Part shown: positions 7,307-15,428 of the stretch, in pieces | Layout: each line of letters begins with the position of its first letter | Numbering within the stretch: the stretch's first letter is position 1 | NCBI GenBank assembly: GCA_951813285.1 | Contig: OX638355.1 | Coordinates: forward strand, 680,501 to 744,500 | Length of the DNA stretch: 64,000 nt | DNA from: Terriglobia bacterium | Lineage (GTDB): Bacteria > Acidobacteriota > Terriglobia > Versatilivoradales > Versatilivoraceae | Direction: 5' to 3' | Made by a program: the position numbers and the translations under genes | The notes under the pieces: model-generated | What the model was told of the DNA's origin: nothing | Database searches by the model: none | The model's input: only the letters and a program-made list of their open reading frames with translations

Positions 7307-10120
7307 TCAGTTGACAAAGTTGAACTCGTTGGAGGTCATCAGAATCCGGCAGAGGCTCTGCCAGGCGTCCAGGCGGGAGTCGCCGTGCTTCCCGGAACCC
7401 GCCGGATAGTTCCGCAAGTAGGAGAGGGACTCCTCCACCTCCCGGGGCGTGGGCTGCCGGGTCAGGGTGATGAGATAGGCCCTGCGGACACGCCCGGAGT
7501 CCTCCCCCTCACCGGACGCCGTCAAATGCTTGGCCAGGGAGCGCGAGCGATCGGCCACGTTCTCGCTGTTCATCATGTAGAGCGCCTGGGTGGCGACGTT
7601 GCTCTCGGTGCGCCTGGCCGAGCTCGAGGAGCTGTTGGCGAAGTCGAACAGCTTCATCACGCCGGGAATCTTGTTGCGAATGACCGGAACGTAGAGGCTG
7701 CGCCGGCGGGTTTCGTTGGGATGAAAGGCCTGTTCCGGCCCCTTCTGGGCGTAGTCCATCTTCCGGGAAGCCAGCGTGCCGCCCAGAGTCAGATCCAGGG
7801 AACCGTCCAGCGCCAGGAAGGAATCCCGCATTTCCTCCACCGAGAGCCGGCGGCGTCTCGCTCGGGACCATAGCCGATTGTCCAGGTCCGACTCCCTGGT
7901 CCCGGGAGAAGCCTGGCTGCTCTGCTGGTAGGTGTTGGATAGCAGCAGCAACCGGTGCATGGCCTTGATGGACCATCCGCTCTCGACCAATCGCCGCGCC
8001 AGGTAATCCATCAGCCGCGGATGGGTGGGTTTTTCCCCGGTGGTGCCGAAGTTGTTGGGAGTGCGCACCAGGCCCTCGCCGAAGTGCCACTGCCAGATGC
8101 GGTTGACCATCACCCTGCTGGTCAGGGGATGGTCCGCTTGGGTCAGCCACTCGGCCAGCTCCCTGCGCCCGCTGCCCTGGGTGATCGGCGCCTGCCGGCT
8201 TCCGGCCAGCACCACCGGGAACTGCTTGGCTACCGGCTCACCCGGAGTCTGGTAGCTGCCGCGGACGAACACCTTCTGATCGACGGGTTCCCCCTCGGCC
8301 ACGGCGGACGCCAGGGGCGGCTCCGGAGGCGAGGACTCCTCCAGAAGCTCGACTTCCTTTCTCAATTCGGCGATGCGGGCCTGGGCCGCCCTGGGCAGCA
8401 GCTTTTCCCGGTCCTCTTCCTGAATCCCGAAGGGACCGCTGTCTGCCTTGGTTCCCTCGGCCTTGGGAGGAGGACTGGTCACCGAGTTGAAGAAGCGCCC
8501 CTCCACGGTGATGAACCCATCCTCGAAGGCCGGTTTCTTGGAGGGGGCCTTGCCCTCCCCGACGGCCAATTCCACCTTCTGCTTCCACTGCCGCAGCCGC
8601 TGGTGCCACTCCGCGGACAACCTGTCGAAGAGATCCTGGTATTCCTCCGCAACCCGGTCAAGCTCGGAGGTCTCGGCCCGGTGCCATTTCTCCAGGTAGG
8701 GGCGAAAGGCGTTGCCGGGGCGGAGGTAGTCGATCCAGCGCTGCAGCAGTTTCGGGTCCAGATCCTCCGCTTCCGCGACCTGCTTCAGGGACTCGCCCTG
8801 CCGGTAAACACGCCGGGCCGCCAGCATGTATTCGGCCAGAAGGGGGTAGAGCTTTTCTTCGAGATTCCCGGCGACCCCTTTCAGGACCAGGGCCTCGATC
8901 AGTGACTCCCGCCCCTTGATCTTGTCCTGGTGGCCCTGGTAGCGCTGGTGGATTTCCTTGGGAACCAGCGGTTCGAAGTAGAACTTGGACACGAAGGGCG
9001 GCTTCTTGTCGGACGGCTTGAGGACGCTGAAGCTGCGGGTGCTGGCGAAGATGGAAGCCAGCGAGTAGTAGTCTTTGGTCGAAATCGGATCGAACTTGTG
9101 GTCGTGGCAGCGAGCGCAGGCGATAGTCAGGCCCAGGAAGGTCTTGGAGAGGGTATCGATCTGCTCGTCCACCAGGTCGTAGACCATCTTGGTCTTGTCC
9201 TGCTGGGCGATGGCGCGGGGTCCGATCGCCAGAAACCCGGTCCCCAGCAGGGCGCGAACGTTGGGGTGCCCAGGCCGGCTGGAGGGATAGAGGTCTCCGG
9301 CAATCTGGTCCTTAACGAAGCGGTCGTAGGGAAGGTCCCGATTGAAGCTGTCGACGACGTAGTCCCGGTAGCGCCAGGCATAGGGCATGGTGATGTCTTC
9401 ATCCAGGCCGCTGGAATCGGCGTAGCGGGCGATGTCCAGCCAGTGCCTGCCCCAGCGTTCTCCGTAGCGTGGCGAGGCCAGCAGGCGGTCCACCAGCCGG
9501 GCGAAGGCGCCGGGAGCCCTGTCCCTCAGAAACTGCTCGATTTCCTCCTCGGTGGGGGGCAGGCCGTGCAAGTCGAACTTGGCCCGCCGCAGCAGCGTCA
9601 GCTTCTCGGCACGGGGCGCCGGGTCCAGACCCTTTTCCTCCAGCTTGCTCAGCACGAAGGCATCCACCGGAGTGCGAACCCAGCCCGGATTGCGCACGCC
9701 GGGCGCCTTGGGGTCGGCCAAAGCCTGAAACGACCACCAGGTGGAAATACCGTTTAAGCCATGAGGGTCTTCTTCCCAGGGAGCACCCGCCTGGATCCAT
9801 TCTCTCAGGACCTCCACTTCCTCGGGCGAGAGAGCCCCGCCCACCGGCATTTTCAGCTCTCCTGTCTGGAGGACGGCCTGGTAAAGCAGGCTCTCTTCCG
9901 GGTGCCCGGGAACAATGGCGGGACCGCTGTCGCCTCCCTTGAGCAGAGACTCCCGTTGGCGGAGATCCAGGCCCGAGATGCGCGTCTCCCCGTGACAGGA
10001 CAGGCAATGCTGCTGCAGGACGGCCCGGGCTTTTTCAGCCGGCGGGGCGCCGGCCGCCAGTCCCTGGGCCGGGCCGGCGGACAACATGAAGACAAGGATG
10101 GGAAGGGCTCTCGGACTCAA
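7307..10120 (-). CDS. PSCyt1/DUF1549/DUF1553 (PSD1) protein, locus 1
   Basis: A 937-residue exported protein. A signal peptide (residues 1-24) is followed by a planctomycete-type cytochrome c domain with the haem site CLSCH at residues 39-43 and a candidate distal ligand in ELKMPVGG. The DUF1549 (PSCyt2) region follows with RHWLDIARYADSSG and ACARCHDHKFDPI, which contains a second C-x-x-C-H. The DUF1553 (PSD1) region has SRVMVNRIWQWHFGEGLV and NFGTTGEKPTHP. Charged helices likely to be coiled coil sit between the two. It is the first gene of a two-gene operon with DUF1501 and probably passes electrons in the periplasm. Confidence 0.92.
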   Translation of the reverse strand: MSPRALPILVFMLSAGPAQGLAAGAPPAEKARAVLQQHCLSCHGETRISGLDLRQRESLLKGGDSGPAIVPGHPEESLLYQAVLQTGELKMPVGGALSPEEVEVLREWIQAGAPWEEDPHGLNGISTWWSFQALADPKAPGVRNPGWVRTPVDAFVLSKLEEKGLDPAPRAEKLTLLRRAKFDLHGLPPTEEEIEQFLRDRAPGAFARLVDRLLASPRYGERWGRHWLDIARYADSSGLDEDITMPYAWRYRDYVVDSFNRDLPYDRFVKDQIAGDLYPSSRPGHPNVRALLGTGFLAIGPRAIAQQDKTKMVYDLVDEQIDTLSKTFLGLTIACARCHDHKFDPISTKDYYSLASIFASTRSFSVLKPSDKKPPFVSKFYFEPLVPKEIHQRYQGHQDKIKGRESLIEALVLKGVAGNLEEKLYPLLAEYMLAARRVYRQGESLKQVAEAEDLDPKLLQRWIDYLRPGNAFRPYLEKWHRAETSELDRVAEEYQDLFDRLSAEWHQRLRQWKQKVELAVGEGKAPSKKPAFEDGFITVEGRFFNSVTSPPPKAEGTKADSGPFGIQEEDREKLLPRAAQARIAELRKEVELLEESSPPEPPLASAVAEGEPVDQKVFVRGSYQTPGEPVAKQFPVVLAGSRQAPITQGSGRRELAEWLTQADHPLTSRVMVNRIWQWHFGEGLVRTPNNFGTTGEKPTHPRLMDYLARRLVESGWSIKAMHRLLLLSNTYQQSSQASPGTRESDLDNRLWSRARRRRLSVEEMRDSFLALDGSLDLTLGGTLASRKMDYAQKGPEQAFHPNETRRRSLYVPVIRNKIPGVMKLFDFANSSSSSARRTESNVATQALYMMNSENVADRSRSLAKHLTASGEGEDSGRVRRAYLITLTRQPTPREVEESLSYLRNYPAGSGKHGDSRLDAWQSLCRILMTSNEFNFVN

Positions 10121-10225
10121 ACCAGTTCCCGGTTTTTCGGTTGGACTCGGGCCTATTTGCCCCTAGTATAGAAATTCATTCTAGCATAAGGGCAGGAAGC
10201 GGCTGGCAACGTTCCAATCCACCAG

Positions 10226-10528
10226 GTGAATTCTCCGGTGACCACCGACCAAGAGTCCGAACCCCAGCGCTGGGTGATGGTTTTCGAGACCACCGACGTC
10301 TCTCTTCTGATGGTGGTCAAGTCGGTGCTGGATGACGCCGGCATCGACTACACGGTGCAGGGCGAGGAAGCTTCGACTCTCTTGCCGCTGGGCCCCTTCG
10401 GGGCGGGCCTCAGCCGCCACGGCTTCGGAGCCAGAATCCACGTCCCCGAGGACCAGGCTGCGGATGCCGAGGAAGTGCTGGCCGTGCTGGGCGACGAGAC
10501 GGCAGAGGATTCCGGCGCAGACGATTAA
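10226..10528 (+). CDS. DUF2007-like putative signal-transducing protein
   Basis: A 100-residue soluble protein read from a GTG. WVMVFETTDVSLLMVVKSVL then DDAGIDYTVQGE matches the start of DUF2007 proteins, which have a ferredoxin-like alpha/beta fold and usually begin with a residue comparison of two inputs. IHVPEDQAADAEEVLAVL is the usual closing helix. The upstream sequence has no strong ribosome binding site (CCACCAGG only), which leaves the start uncertain. It is divergent from the PSD1 operon and 147 bases before the MscS gene. Function is unknown. Confidence 0.65.
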   Translation: MNSPVTTDQESEPQRWVMVFETTDVSLLMVVKSVLDDAGIDYTVQGEEASTLLPLGPFGAGLSRHGFGARIHVPEDQAADAEEVLAVLGDETAEDSGADD

Positions 10529-10675
10529 TCGGCAGGCTGTTCCGCGCCGGCATCGGGAGCGCCGGAACCGCTCGCGGTTCTCGGGGCGGATCCGTTTTGG
10601 CGGGTTCCGGCCGGCGGACGGCGACGGCTCCGGCCACCGCTTCCACCGCCACACAGAAACCGAGGAGGTGCTCTT

Positions 10676-11779
10676 TTGATCGATTGGACCCAAATTGGCG
10701 AGTACGCGACTCGCTATACGGGTGTAAGCCTCAAGATTGCCGGGCTGCTTCTGATGGCCTGGATCGCCTCTCGCGTGATCCATCGCTATGTGCCCAGGGT
10801 GAGGATGCGGTTGGTCAGGGTCATGCAATCTCGCCGGCACGAGCCGGACCTCGAGCTGGAGAAACGGGCGGCCACGCTGGGGGGCATTTTCCGCAAGACG
10901 GTGGTGGTGCTGATCTGGGTGGTGGTCTTCATGATGGCCCTGGAGGAAGCGGGCTTCAACGTGGGGCCGCTGCTGGCCGGCGCCGGCGTGGCCGGGCTGG
11001 CCGTGGGCTTCGGGGCCCAGAACCTGGTGCGGGACGTGATTTCAGGCCTCTTCATGCTGCTCGAGAACCAGGTGCGGGTCAACGACGTGGCCATCATCAA
11101 CGGCACCGGGGGGTTGGTGGAGCAGATCAACCTGAGGACCACCGTGCTGCGAAGCCTGGACGGCACCGTCCACATCTTTCCCAACGGCACCATCAACACC
11201 CTGTCCAACATGACCCAGGAATATTCCTACTATGTCTTCAACATCGGGGTGGCCTACAAGGAGGATACCGACCACGTCTCGGCGGTGGTCAAGGAGTTGG
11301 CCGACGAAATGATGCAGGAGGAAACCTATCGATCGATCATTCTGTCCCCACTGGAGGTGATGGGGGTGGATGAGTTCGCCGATTCCGCCGTCATGATCAA
11401 AGCTCGCATCAAGACCGCACCCATCAAGCAGTGGAGGGTCGGCCGGGAGATGAATCGGCGCATCAAGAAGAAGTTCGACGAGTTGAGCATCGAGATTCCC
11501 TTCCCCCACCGTTCCCTCTACTTCGGAGAGGCCAGCAAGGCCTTCGCCACCCGCTCGGCCGGCGCCGATTCCCACGAGATCAAGGCCATGATCCGCGAAG
11601 TCATGGAGGAAAAGGGCTTGGCCGCCGGAAAGGTTGAGCCTGCTGCCCTGACAAAGGTAGCTCCTGCCGCTCCGAAACCGGAGATTCGACCCCAGCCGGC
11701 CAAGCCCCCCGCCGATCGGGGCCCCTCCCGGCCGGCCCCCCTGGGAGAAAGCACCGCCGACTCCGAGAGTTTCGAATGA
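10676..11779 (+). CDS. MscS family mechanosensitive ion channel
   Basis: A 367-residue inner-membrane channel that would open under membrane tension to release solutes during hypo-osmotic shock. The TTG start has GAGGAGG at 10662-10668 upstream. Two N-terminal membrane helices (about 17-35 and 75-95) precede the glycine/alanine-rich pore helix AGAGVAGLAVGFGAQNLVRD (about residues 102-121), then the beta-domain motif VRVNDVAIINGTGGLVEQI and HIFPNGTINTLSNM. A cytoplasmic alpha/beta domain follows. The last 50 residues are proline- and alanine-rich and probably disordered. It lies alone between the DUF2007-like gene and a convergent phosphoesterase. Confidence 0.92.
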   Translation: MIDWTQIGEYATRYTGVSLKIAGLLLMAWIASRVIHRYVPRVRMRLVRVMQSRRHEPDLELEKRAATLGGIFRKTVVVLIWVVVFMMALEEAGFNVGPLLAGAGVAGLAVGFGAQNLVRDVISGLFMLLENQVRVNDVAIINGTGGLVEQINLRTTVLRSLDGTVHIFPNGTINTLSNMTQEYSYYVFNIGVAYKEDTDHVSAVVKELADEMMQEETYRSIILSPLEVMGVDEFADSAVMIKARIKTAPIKQWRVGREMNRRIKKKFDELSIEIPFPHRSLYFGEASKAFATRSAGADSHEIKAMIREVMEEKGLAAGKVEPAALTKVAPAAPKPEIRPQPAKPPADRGPSRPAPLGESTADSESFE

Positions 11780-11962
11780 TCGACGGCCAGTCCGCCAGTA
11801 TGGCTCAATGGGAGGGGACTTGGGTTTGGAGGCGACCAATGACCTACCTGTTCCTGAGTGACCAGAGCGGTAAAGCAGAGCCCTCTCCGAGCGGTGGCGA
11901 AGACCTCACGGCGATGAATCCGCTCCGCCGCCGGGGCTGCCACCACGCAGAGGCGGAGCAAA

Positions 11963-11990
11963 GTTATTCCGGTTATTCAACAAGGTCCCC
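11963..11990. repeat. Solo end of the 141-151 bp inverted-repeat element
   Basis: GTTATTCCGGTTATTCAACA then AGGTCCCC matches the right ends of the full copies at 52293-52320 and 55076-55103 with three differences in 28 bases. The CAAA just before it is shared too. No matching left end was found within 200 bases on either side, so this is a remnant or a one-ended copy. It overlaps the 3' end of the phosphoesterase gene and supplies that gene's last five codons and stop. Confidence 0.7.
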
Positions 11991-12926
11991 CTTCTCTTCT
12001 TGGGATTGTGCTGAACATTCCCTTTCGTCTTTTCTTATGCAGCCCCGGTGGAAGATGTTCCCATCCTCGTCCACAGCGGCGAATCGCACTTCTTTCTCAC
12101 TGACCTCGAAGTGCAGGAAGTGATAGGTTACTTTTCCAAACTCGACCTCGGGGTGATTCTTCTTGATACCCTTTCGTATCTTGCCGGCGCCGCCGGACAC
12201 GAAGTAGTGAATTCCACCCTTCTGTTTTCTTATCTTTTGATAGAAGTGGTCATGCCCTGAAAGAACGATGTCTATACCTCCGTCTATGAAACTTTGCTCC
12301 CAGATTTTCCGCAAATTCATGTTTGACCCGTGTCCCCAACGGCCAATCAACCATCCGAGCCGGGACTTGGATTCGACAAATGAGTAAATCGGATGGTGGA
12401 AGAACACAAAGTTCCAATGGTAGTCCGGCGATTTCGAAAGCCATTTGTCAAGGGACTTCTCCCGCCTGGACAAATCCTCCTTTTCCTTCCAGGCGCCGGA
12501 GTTCAAACAGATGAAGCGTGCCAGTCGCTTTCCACCAATTTGGGGACCCTCATGAAACTCATACTCGTCCTGTTTCCCCACGTAGCCGAATGCATCATCC
12601 TCAACTTGCGACTGACCCCGGGCCGTCCTCCGATCGTGGTTGCCGAGGGTCGCATGAAATGGGACGTTGAGTTTCTTGTAGATGTTTTTGAACTTCTTGT
12701 CGAAATCTTTCGGGTCTCCACCCTCGTAAATGTTGTCACCCAACATGAGAATGAACTTCCAGGAATGGTTCTGGTGGAAGGCCAGCATCTGACCGGCGAT
12801 CAGCTTTTGGTGGTTGCCCCCCGTACCGCTGTCGCCAATCACGGCGAATGTAAATGTCTTCTCGCTGAGAACCGAAGCGGGTGTTCCCAGCAGCAGAGCA
12901 ATGAAGAGAATCAGTCGGGCTCGCAT
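11973..12926 (-). CDS. Secreted metallophosphoesterase (purple acid phosphatase-like)
   Basis: A 317-residue calcineurin-like phosphoesterase. The ATG at 12926 is chosen for its GGGAGGTG site (12932-12939 read in reverse) and the signal peptide MRARLILFIALLLGTPASVLS that follows. All metal motifs are present: VIGDSGTGG, LMLGDNIYEGG, ATLGNHDRR, FVFFHHPIYS and LSGHDHFYQ, in the order seen in purple acid phosphatases such as mammalian ACP5. It should hydrolyse phosphomonoesters outside the cytoplasm. The last five residues (GDLVE) and stop codon come from an inverted-repeat element end, so the original C-terminus has been altered. Codon use is lower in GC than the neighbours. Confidence 0.88.
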   Translation of the reverse strand: MRARLILFIALLLGTPASVLSEKTFTFAVIGDSGTGGNHQKLIAGQMLAFHQNHSWKFILMLGDNIYEGGDPKDFDKKFKNIYKKLNVPFHATLGNHDRRTARGQSQVEDDAFGYVGKQDEYEFHEGPQIGGKRLARFICLNSGAWKEKEDLSRREKSLDKWLSKSPDYHWNFVFFHHPIYSFVESKSRLGWLIGRWGHGSNMNLRKIWEQSFIDGGIDIVLSGHDHFYQKIRKQKGGIHYFVSGGAGKIRKGIKKNHPEVEFGKVTYHFLHFEVSEKEVRFAAVDEDGNIFHRGCIRKDERECSAQSQEEKGDLVE

Positions 12927-12991
12927 ACAAACACCTCCCGGGAGTCTGCGCCGTGGAATCCTGCCGAGGCCTTCAAGTGGACCATGGTCCC

Positions 12992-12997
12992 TATAAT
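12992..12997 (+). promoter_or_regulatory. Possible -10 box before the radical SAM gene
   Basis: A perfect TATAAT lies 16 bases before the ATG at 13013, in the 86-base gap between the divergent phosphoesterase and radical SAM genes. No good -35 hexamer is present at 16-18 bases upstream. If real, the transcript would have a very short leader. GGTGAG at 12999-13004 may instead be a ribosome binding site, so the call is weak. Confidence 0.3.
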
Positions 12998-13012
12998 GGG
13001 TGAGCATTCCGT

Positions 13013-14137
13013 ATGTCAACCTTACAGAACGTCCTGAAGCAAAAGGTGAAGGAGGGTGAACTCTGGGAGCGGCTGGATGAGAAACGCATCCGCTGCTTCG
13101 CCTGCGGCCACTGTTGTCCCATTCCCGAGGGCCGCCCGGGTGTCTGCCGGGTTCGCTTCAACCGGGGTGGCAAGTTGATGGTTCCCTGGGGATACACCGG
13201 AGGGGTGCAGTGCGACCCCATCGAAAAGAAGCCCTTCTTTCACGCCTACCCCGGGGCGCTGGCCTACAGCTTCGGCATGCTGGGCTGCGATCTGCACTGC
13301 GCCTACTGTCAGAACTGGGTGACCTCTCAGGCCTTGCGAGACCCGGCGGCGGTGGCGCCCGCCCGCAGAACGACGCCCCAGGCGCTGGCCCGGGCGGCCG
13401 TGAGGCAGCGAGCCCGGGTGATGGTGAGCACCTACAACGAGCCCCTGATCACCAGCGAATGGGCGGTGGCCGTGTTCCGGGAGGCCCGCAAGGAGGGTCT
13501 GATCACCGGGTTCGTCTCCAACGGCAACGGCACTCCGGAGGTGCTGCAATACCTGAGACCGTGGGTGGACCTCTACAAGGTGGATCTGAAGAGCTTCCGC
13601 GACCGCCAATACCGCAGACTGGGGGGGCGGCTGCAGCCGATCCTGGAGACCATCTCCAGTCTTTTCCGACAGGGATTCTGGCTGGAGATCGTGACGCTGC
13701 TGATTCCGGGCTTCAACGATTCAGAGGATGAAGTCCGGCGGCTGGCGGCCTTTCTGGCGGGCGTGTCTCCCGATATTCCCTGGCATGTGACCGCCTTTCA
13801 CCAGGACTACAAGATGACCGATCCCGACAATACCAGCGCCGAGATGCTGGTGGCGGCAGCCGAGATTGGCCGGCAGGAGGGATTGCGCTACGTCTATGCC
13901 GGCAACCGGCCCGGCCGGGTGGGGGATCTGGAGAATACCCGCTGCCCCGATTGCCGCACCCTGCTGATCGAGCGGTTCGGCTACCTGATCATGGGGTACC
14001 ACCTGACGCCGCAGGGGGAATGCCCGAGTTGCGGTCTGGCCATTCCCGGACGCTGGGCTCAATCCTTCCAAGGCCAAGTGGCCGCCCACCCCTTCCTGCC
14101 CCGACAAGGAGTCAACCCGGGGCCGGTGACTGCCTGA
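13013..14137 (+). CDS. amrS: AmmeMemoRadiSam-type radical SAM enzyme
   Basis: A 374-residue radical SAM protein. The cluster motif is in MLGCDLHCAYCQNW (C-x3-C-x2-C), preceded by a cysteine-rich N-terminal segment RCFACGHCCPIPEGRPGVCR typical of the AmrS subgroup related to pyruvate formate-lyase activating enzymes. Later blocks include MVSTYNEPLITSEWAV, GFVSNGNGTPEV and WLEIVTLLIPGFNDS. The C-terminal CPDCRTLLIERFGY and CPSCGLAIPGRW form a zinc-ribbon tail. In other genomes amrS sits with Memo and AMMECR1 genes; neither partner is in this window. The reaction is not settled in the literature I know. Promoterless or near-leaderless start; see the -10 entry. Confidence 0.88.
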   Translation: MSTLQNVLKQKVKEGELWERLDEKRIRCFACGHCCPIPEGRPGVCRVRFNRGGKLMVPWGYTGGVQCDPIEKKPFFHAYPGALAYSFGMLGCDLHCAYCQNWVTSQALRDPAAVAPARRTTPQALARAAVRQRARVMVSTYNEPLITSEWAVAVFREARKEGLITGFVSNGNGTPEVLQYLRPWVDLYKVDLKSFRDRQYRRLGGRLQPILETISSLFRQGFWLEIVTLLIPGFNDSEDEVRRLAAFLAGVSPDIPWHVTAFHQDYKMTDPDNTSAEMLVAAAEIGRQEGLRYVYAGNRPGRVGDLENTRCPDCRTLLIERFGYLIMGYHLTPQGECPSCGLAIPGRWAQSFQGQVAAHPFLPRQGVNPGPVTA

Positions 14138-14152
14138 GCTATAGACCGACCG

Positions 14153-15217
14153 ATGCTTGAAATCTGGCCAAGCGTCCGCCGCCGTGAGTTTGGACTCGGC
14201 AGCCTCGCCCTGGTCCCGCAGGTCGAGGCCTGGGAGAAAGCAATTGCCAACCGCATGTTCGCGCGCCAAAGTGGGGAGCCGCTTGCCGCTAAGCTCAGCA
14301 CCCTGGCATCCCCACCTTCGCCGAAGCCGCCACGCTTGTGCCACAACAAAAGCAACTCGGATGGCACAATCCCAAACACCCCCGCGAGTGGATATCAGGC
14401 CTGAGGCGGTGCGTCTTCCCTCGCATCGGCAGGATGCCGGTCTCTGAGGTCAAGAGTGCCGACCTGCTGGAGATCCTCATACCCATCTGCCACAGGAAGG
14501 CAGAGACGACCCGGTGCATGCGGCTACGCATGCTGGCGGTATTGGAAGGGGCCGTAGCTATGCAGTTCAGGATAGACACCCCTGTGATCGGATCGGCCCG
14601 ATCCTCGGACCCCAACATATCGTTGTCGAGCACCTGCAGGCATTGCTCCATCGGCAAGTGACTGCAGCCATCCGGAAAGTACGGGCATCGACGGCACCTG
14701 CGGCCACCCGGCCGGCGACCGAGTGCCTGGTGATGACGGCGTCCAGGTGGGGCGCGGTGCGGTGGGCCAAGTGGGGGAGATCGATAGGCATGGGGGTGTG
14801 TGGACTGTCCCGGCCAAGCGGACCAAGGCAAACCGGCAGCATCGGGTGCCGCTGAGTACCCCTGCCTTGGAGATTCTCGATGCGGCAGGGACACTCGGAG
14901 AGAGAGCCGGTCCCCCCGTGTTCACCCTTGGGCATGGGAAGCCGCTCGATGACAAGCAGTTGTGCTGCCCGTTGCGCGCGCACGGAATCGCGGCCGCTCC
15001 GCACGGTTTCCGCTCCAGCTTCCCGGACCGGTCAGCGGAGACGCCCGATCATCCCCGTGAGGTGATTGAGGCAGCTTTGGAGCATGTGGTCCAGACCGGG
15101 TCGAGGCAGACTCGAAACATGCAGACACGCACCACAATTCCCGCACCGGAGCCCATAGAGGAGTTTGTAGGTTTGTTGGTCTTTCGACGATATGAACACC
15201 CTGCTGCTCAAGCCTGA
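14153..15217 (+). pseudogene. Decayed P4-like tyrosine integrase
   Basis: Remnants of one site-specific recombinase are spread over three frames in order. FGLGSLALVPQVEAWEKAIA and SGEPLAAKL lie in the first frame to about 14300. GIPTFAEAATLVPQQKQLGW then NPKHPREWISGLRR and VFPRIGRMPVSEV follow in the second. CDRIGPILGPQHIVVEHLQA and TASRWGAVRWAKW are in the third, and the catalytic part (VWTVPAKRTKANRQHRVPLS, PHGFRSSF, IEAALEHVVQ) is in a fourth stretch. The beginning of the N-terminal DUF4102-like domain and the catalytic tyrosine region are not recognisable. It marks the left edge of the low-GC island and suggests integrative transfer. From 15218 to 15428 there is no gene; an AT-rich TATAGTCCACTATATAAAA at 15243-15261 may hold the island promoter. 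Confidence 0.8.
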
Positions 15218-15428
15218 ATACCAATATTGCGCCCGATAGGCTTATAGTCCACTATATAAAAACCCAACGACCGCATGAACCGCCCCTGATCCAGTTTCCG
15301 GTACACCTTGGTGGGCTCGAAAGAGTGACCATAGAGAGTAACCGTTCTTGCGAGGCAACCTGGTATGGCCATGGGTTGGCGATCTTGTGGCGAATTCGGG
15401 CTGAATCATCCCCAGTTTTGCGTGACCA

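Noticed and set aside
11803-11830. Left end of the inverted-repeat element near 11.8 kb
   Set aside because: Only GGGGAC and a few further bases match; too weak to pair with the solo end at 11963.
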